64,000 nucleotides of DNA, from NCBI GenBank assembly GCA_947172415.1, contig OX359196.1:1924501-1988500 (forward strand), given 5' to 3'. Origin of the DNA: Chondrosia reniformis (lineage: Eukaryota > Porifera > Demospongiae > Chondrillida > Chondrillidae). Positions 59,070 to 64,000 of the stretch are shown here, one piece after another; positions within the stretch are counted from its first letter, which is position 1; each line of letters begins with the position of its first letter. The notes under the pieces were generated by a model, which saw nothing but the letters and a program-made list of their open reading frames with translations, had not been told where the DNA came from and did not search any database. A program made the translations under genes and the position numbers.

Positions 59070-62000
59070 TCATTTGATGATTTTTAAATCCCCTACAGAA
59101 TAGTCAACCAGTAGATTAAAAAAGCAGTGCTTCTCTTCATCTTCATATACAATCTCAAATTTATCACTTTCCTCATCATAGGCCAAAACAAATCCTCTGA
59201 ACCAGCTATAGTCTTTGCTATCACAATCAAAGAAACGATGCCATATATCTTTGCCAATTAAATCTTTAGGACCTGTATAATCAGCTTTATCAGATATTGG
59301 ATTTTTTTCTATTAAGCATTTGTACTGATCAACCAACTCTGCCAAAGGGATCTTTTTCCCTGCCTTTGTAAAGTTGAGCTTTATTGTTTCCTGATTATAT
59401 ACGACTTTCCTTAGCTTGACTTGTACTTTAAGCAGCTCCATCTTCTTCTTAGTCTTTTTCAATACATTTAAATGTTCATCCCTTTCAATGCCTAATAAAA
59501 CCTTGTCCAGCAGCTTCACATTGTTGATCACCAACATGCCTGATAAGTCAGCCTTTAATTCCCTTAGTTTCTCTGCTTGTTCACTTTGCCTTTGCATCAT
59601 TTTCATCATTGCTTTTTGCCTTTCTTCTTCAATTACTTTTTTATGTTGCTTATAATTTTCCTTCACTGCTACCTTTTCTTTTACAGCCAGGGAGATTGTC
59701 CTGTATTGCTCATCTCTGGATTGAGTATCAAGCCAATTAAGATAAAGTGTCATTTTTCTTGGCTTCAATTAAGTTTCTCTTAGTAAGTTGGCTTATACTA
59801 GGCATAGAGTTTTCTAGCCAGTCATTTAGACCTAAAATAGATTCACAGATGTCATTGCTAGGCTTAATTTCTTTTAAAACTGTTTTTACTTCTTCTGGTG
59901 GATCCCAATATTTTCCTCCTGGTAAATAGTCTTTTGCATAGGATTTCAATTTCAATCTCATTGTAGCTGCCCCCTTGGATAGCTTGTCTTCCACTAGTTG
60001 GTCCCATTCTTTGTCTTGAGTAAAAAGATATGAATAAATCAATTTGTTTTTTGGTTTCATTCAATGATTTTGTTGAACACATTCATTATAAAGCCTACTT
60101 TCAGAAGGAAATACCTGTATATTAGGATTAAATGCAATGCTGGGATTTTCCTCTAGGTGTTCCAAAAATCCGTTTAACTCCAAGTAATGGATGTTCATAT
60201 CTAACGCACTCTTTTTAAACTCCTGTGATTTGGCCAGTGTAACCAAGTCTGCATAGATATGTAGAAACATTAAACCATCTGCTTTAAGGCCAGCCATGGC
60301 ATTGGAATCTTGAAGTTTTTGGTAAACATCTTTCTCCAGTGTATTCTTTCTAAATTCATTTAGGTATTCAAATGCTGCCTTCCTTAGGAATACCACTTTT
60401 ACTGCATTAGAAGCAGTCACAAAATATCTACTTTCTACTTGCCGTTCCAATGTCATGGATTGACAGAGTTGGTAATAATTGCTTTCTTCTATCAGTTTTG
60501 CTGATTTTATGGCAATTGCTAAAAAATTTGGGAATGATACTGCACCTACACCATACTCAGGAACTCCTCTTATACCAAATAACTTACAGAATTCATGTAC
60601 AGTAGTATCTGTTTGGGAATACTGTCTGGAGGTTTCACTAGCTATTTCTGACTCACTACCTTGTAAGAAGGCTTTACGAAGATTCACCCCCAAATGCATA
60701 GCACAAAAGTTACTTACTAATTCTTGACTAGTAGCTAAAGAAGCTTGTCCAAATCTTTCAGCATCTTAATTCTTCCCTTAGTTTTTTTACTATTTCATTG
60801 AACTTCTTTTGGGTTGATGCGCTATCAGATGTAGCAGATGCCATAAGTGACCAATTTATAGATTTAGCATTAGGTAGCTCAAGAATCTCTGCTGTTCTTC
60901 GTAGGTGCTCTAATTCCTTAGAAATATCATTTGCTATTTGTTCTGCTGAGCTGTTAGATAATTCATTTACTGACAACACAAGTCCATTAATTGTAGCTGC
61001 TCCAATCTTATGTTGCTTTAAAGTTGTTCCATCAGAATTCAGATGCATGTGTGTTACGTTTTCTGTCAGTTTTGTTGCTTTGTGGATATCATTTACCGTT
61101 TTCAGCTCTTCTCTTCTCATGTATTGAGCACAGCTAACCTTGGGGAGGGATATCTTGCTTCCATTAATGTTTGGCAAAAAGTGATTTAAAATTGTTTTTA
61201 TAGTTGGTGCTATTTTACTAGGAGCCATTCCACTGACTAACAACCTATAGTACAACTTACGAAGAACTACAGAATAAATTTTTCCTGTTTTTGTGTGATA
61301 GTGAATATCCAAATCTGCTGTATGTTCAATCCCTTTAACCTCATTATCTCTAGAAAGTATATTTATTTCATCACTTAACTCAGTGATATTCTCTGAGGCA
61401 TGCTGATGTAGGAAGTTCTGCAGCTCATACTCTAAAGTAAGACATTCTTTACTGAGGGTATTTTTTTCTTTATACACATTTTGTAGTTTCTTTTCATAGG
61501 ACACCTTCAATGTTTGCATCTTGTTTTCAATATCACTTAGGGCTTGCCTCATTTGAATTGTTTCTTTCTGGGATTTCAAGAGTTTTTCTCCCATGTCTTC
61601 TATTTGTTGCTTACATATTTCAACATCATCAGCTGATTCTGAACTTCTTTTGCTGTCATACTGTAGATGTCTTTGGTCTGATAGTGTTTGCTGTGAAATA
61701 AACCTGTAAGCATTGTGTGGAAGAAACTTTCTTTGTTGAAGGTAGGGATCAATCGCCAAGTAGAATTTCCCAATTGCAGTCTTTCCAGCATCACGTGTAA
61801 ATGACCAATTTCTTAAAAACCAGTGTAACTTTTTATAAAATTCTAGAGATGGCTTTTTAGTAAAAGCTAAAGTAGGTTGGTCTTGCTGGGCTGCAGTAAA
61901 TGCCTTTTTTATTTCTTCAATTGTATATCCTTCTGCCTTTACCTCATGTGGAACATCCATGACTTCATCTACCATAAACAACCATAAAAGAAAAATCAAT

Positions 62001-62596
62001 TTTAAATTAAATTAGGTGCAGTGGTTCTTTGCATGGTTTTAATCCATCAATCAGATATGGATAATGGAATCCCATATAAATCAGGATATCAAGGAATCAT
62101 GTTGCATGCCACATAGTGCAACGGAATTACCTTGTTTATTGCGAACTCTTGGTATCCATTTTTTTTCCAAGTAGTTACTAAGGGAACTAGCATCTATTCT
62201 TTGGTTACTCAGTGGGGCTGCAATACGTTCAGCTGCTTTTAACAGACGAGAAGGTCTAGTTGATACCTGTGCTTCAGGAAATTGTTTTCTTAAATAATTC
62301 TAGAAGTATGTCTCCTAGGTAACTCCCTGAATGAACTTGTTCCTTCTTTGCTTCATTTAACATTTCAATTAATTGACCATATGTTGGAGGACCTTATATA
62401 AGAACATGTACAATTATACTTTGTCACTACAACTGCAACTGCATGTATGTATACAGTAGGTGTTTCATAGCATATTACATTAATGTTCCTCACCACTGTT
62501 AACTGCAGCTGCTTGCTGACTGCGAAGTACAGGTCCAGGGTTTCTCTCAATACCTCCTATGACCAGTAGAATATGCAAACAAAGAAGCACAGACAA
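59070..62596 (-). pseudogene. Transposase: 2A-like motif, coiled coil, RNase-H-like core, Tudor-like tail
   Basis: Exons 62596-62494, 62392-62131 and 61968-59070 join in phase; an upstream exon with the ATG is expected. Exon 1 reads LLVIGGIERNPGP, a 2A-like motif behind a hydrophobic stretch. Exon 3 has a coiled coil (about 61690-61380), HLNSDGTTLKQHK and SATSDSASTQKKF with candidate catalytic Asp, then NFCAMHLGVNLRK, a C-x-x-H block seen in RNase-H-fold transposases. A second Lys/Glu-rich helix (about 59690-59380) precedes a 60-residue tail, KDIWHRFFD.., YSWFRGFVLAYDEES.KFEIVYE, reading like a Tudor/PWWP-type barrel. Lesions: +1 A near 62285, -2 near 60770, TGA at 60063-60061, frameshift near 59755. 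About 1090 residues in all. This copy cannot make a full protein. Confidence 0.75.
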
Positions 62597-63070
62597 CTAT
62601 GTGAATTTCCCCTGGAAATCATTCCTCTGCCAATTGGAGACCAGTTGAATATGTTGACCTCTTGGGAACCTAATGATAACTTGATACCAATGGCCAATTG
62701 ATGCTCTCCAAGCAGTAAGGCTTATCATTTGGGCTTGGTACAAGTCTACAGAGGTAGTATTTTTAATAGTACATATGTACGTTTGCGTTTAATAGAGTAG
62801 ATTTACCTGACTCTATGATTATATATGTAGATACGTTCTTTGAAATACTGTATACAGTTTGTAGAATTCAAAATTTCGCGCCACTCCAATAAATCTTGAA
62901 CACGTGATAGATTCGTTTTCTTTAACATCATTTGCGTTTTATTATTTTCAGGGAGTCTAATTACACAGTTTGTGCATATAGAATCCCTTTAACTGCATCC
63001 TCGCCGTCTAAAAATCTGAAAAATCACAGTATTGCTATGAAAAGGACAGAGGAAGAATTAATCCATCACT
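62597..63070. other. Transposon 5' region
   Basis: Upstream of the first recognised transposase exon. It contains the right-hand direct subterminal repeat (about 62983-63017). The missing start exon may lie here, but no ATG-led frame joins convincingly. Confidence 0.4.
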
Positions 63071-63562
63071 GGCTATCGTGTTTCTCACGTTTTGGTACCT
63101 AAATGCCCCCTACCCAGATGGTTTGGGAGAGTGAAAGCTCATCATTTCTGGGTTACAGATATATAAAGTAATACTGCATCCGACAGTATTAGGACGATCT
63201 CGATAGGTGCTTTTAGCTAAGTGCAGGACTGTAACATATGGCTCGTATCTGAGACTATGTTTCGGTTTTTTCACTCCTGTAACGACAGATAGTGTTTTAT
63301 TGGATTATTATTGTTATGTTTAAATGTGTATAGATGTGCTCTATTTGTGAGCAAAGCTTGAGTAATGCACCTCTTTCCTTCGAGCTGTGGCAGAATGATT
63401 AATACGGAAAGTACACGAAAAAAACGGTATTTTGACAATAACTTGGCATGGGAACGTCTCGTTTAAAAACGAATGATACCGTTAGATGCGCCTCATGAAG
63501 TAGAAGCTTCGTGCCAAATTAGAAAGAGATCGGTGATACACGATTTTTTTGTTGTCACCCCT
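63071..63562 (-). repeat. Right terminal inverted repeat of the 5.47-kb transposon
   Basis: About 492 bp, reverse complement of 58092-58571. It contains about 12 extra bases around ACGGTATTTTGACA (about 63425) that are missing from the left arm. Confidence 0.9.
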
Positions 63563-64000
63563 AGCAAAGATCAGTAGTTTTAGAAGTTTGAACTTTGTCG
63601 ATATGAATGTCATTATCAAAAGCGGACCAATCAAATATACTTGGATTAAATATATCAAGTTTCAGTTGGTCGCCTAGTATCGAAATTTCTGGCCACTTTA
63701 GGAGAAGTAGTCGTTCAGTCGAGACTTCCAGTACAAACGCAAAACCAAGACAAAGCATCTGACTTCCATAACCTCCACAACCGGAATTCCAATGTGGACA
63801 AGTTCCCACAAGTGTTCGCTCGTCAGAAATGCCCTTTTTAGATTTGCTTAACTCTTCGACTCGCTTTCTGTGCCATACTATGTATTCCTTAGTTTTCAGT
63901 AAGAACTCATAGAGACGAGGATGAATGTCCACCAGACGTACGCAGTCCTCGACGAGATAATCGCTATTGCATGAAAAACTGGTCCGCTCTCGTTCAAGAG
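63563..64000 (-). pseudogene. Fucosyltransferase-like copy D, 5' part (runs off window)
   Basis: Minus-strand frame with VEDCVRLVDIHPRLYEFLL, GCGGYGSQM, ERLLLLKWPE, FNPSIFDWSAFDND and TSKTTDLC, where the transposon enters. A frameshift near 63970 (ESGPVFHA against ESGSDYNSDY) and a small in-frame insertion (YLVEDC against YLEDC) distinguish it from A-C. The anchor and start lie beyond the window. Confidence 0.85.

Larger units (their letters stand above)
58092..63562 (-). mobile_element. 5.47-kb DNA transposon, ~480-bp TIRs, 9-bp TSD
   Basis: AGCAAAGAT is duplicated at 58083-58091 and 63563-63571; copies A and B of the host gene have this sequence once (GAGCAAAGATCAG). The ends are AGGGGTGACAAC on both sides in inverse orientation. 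The inverted repeats run to about 58571 and from about 63071; the right arm is about 12 bp longer because of an indel near 58225. Just inside each TIR lies a copy of CCCTTTAACTGCATC plus CTAAAAATCT in direct orientation (about 58578 and 62983). One transposase gene fills the centre on the minus strand. Long TIRs and 9-bp duplications recall Mutator-like elements, but the protein does not show a family I can name. Confidence 0.93.

Noticed and set aside
58092-63562. Assigning the transposon to Mutator from TIR length and 9-bp TSD
   Set aside because: The transposase blocks do not show a Mutator signature I can recognise; left unclassified.

Overview
This window is nuclear DNA of an animal. Genes are split by GT-AG introns, many of them short. 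Non-coding DNA is AT-rich and full of TA runs and small fold-back elements. The gene content (a THADA orthologue, large expanded membrane-protein families, Penelope-like, pogo, hAT and unusual long-TIR transposons) fits an early-branching metazoan, most likely a demosponge. The taxon is inference; the gene calls come from reading frames and splice sites.

Layout. (1) 1-14010, + strand: the last 15 exons of THADA. Its introns hold a broken Penelope-like retroelement, a pogo-type element nested inside another TA-flanked element, and several fold-back repeats. (2) 16597-18815, - strand: an intact two-exon gene for a secreted-then-multipass membrane protein of unknown function. (3) 19371-20005: a Penelope-derived fragment with inverted ends. 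(4) 20717-30034: two divergent, mutually inverted copies of a large beta-rich, Cys-rich, multipass receptor-like gene, both broken. (5) 28733-37190: a direct segmental duplication carrying the 3' part of that gene plus a fucosyltransferase-like gene. Both transferase copies are dead, and one carries a hAT insertion whose empty site survives in the other. (6) 40212-50770, + strand: a 10-exon open gene of at least 1788 codons that ends in an HNH-like zinc module and a MYND-like zinc finger. (7) 51284-52132, - strand: a selenoprotein-H-like gene remnant with a TGA at the selenocysteine position. (8) 53160-54623, + strand: an intact fucosyltransferase-like type II membrane enzyme flanked by two inverted copies of one MITE. 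(9) 55156-57019: nested repeats with a long inverted repeat. (10) 57394-64000: a further transferase copy split by a 5471-bp transposon with about 480-bp terminal inverted repeats and 9-bp target duplications. That transposon encodes a long transposase with a 2A-like motif, two candidate catalytic Asp and a Tudor-like C terminus.

How it fits together. THADA, the HNH/MYND gene, the 17-kb membrane gene and transferase copy C are open through all exons. The duplicated receptor and transferase copies carry many stops and 1-10 base indels. This contrast argues that the damage is real decay rather than general assembly error. A repeated kind of lesion in the duplicated DNA is lengthening of TA dinucleotides. 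The most interesting items are the long-TIR transposon, the HNH/MYND gene and the selenoprotein-H-like remnant.
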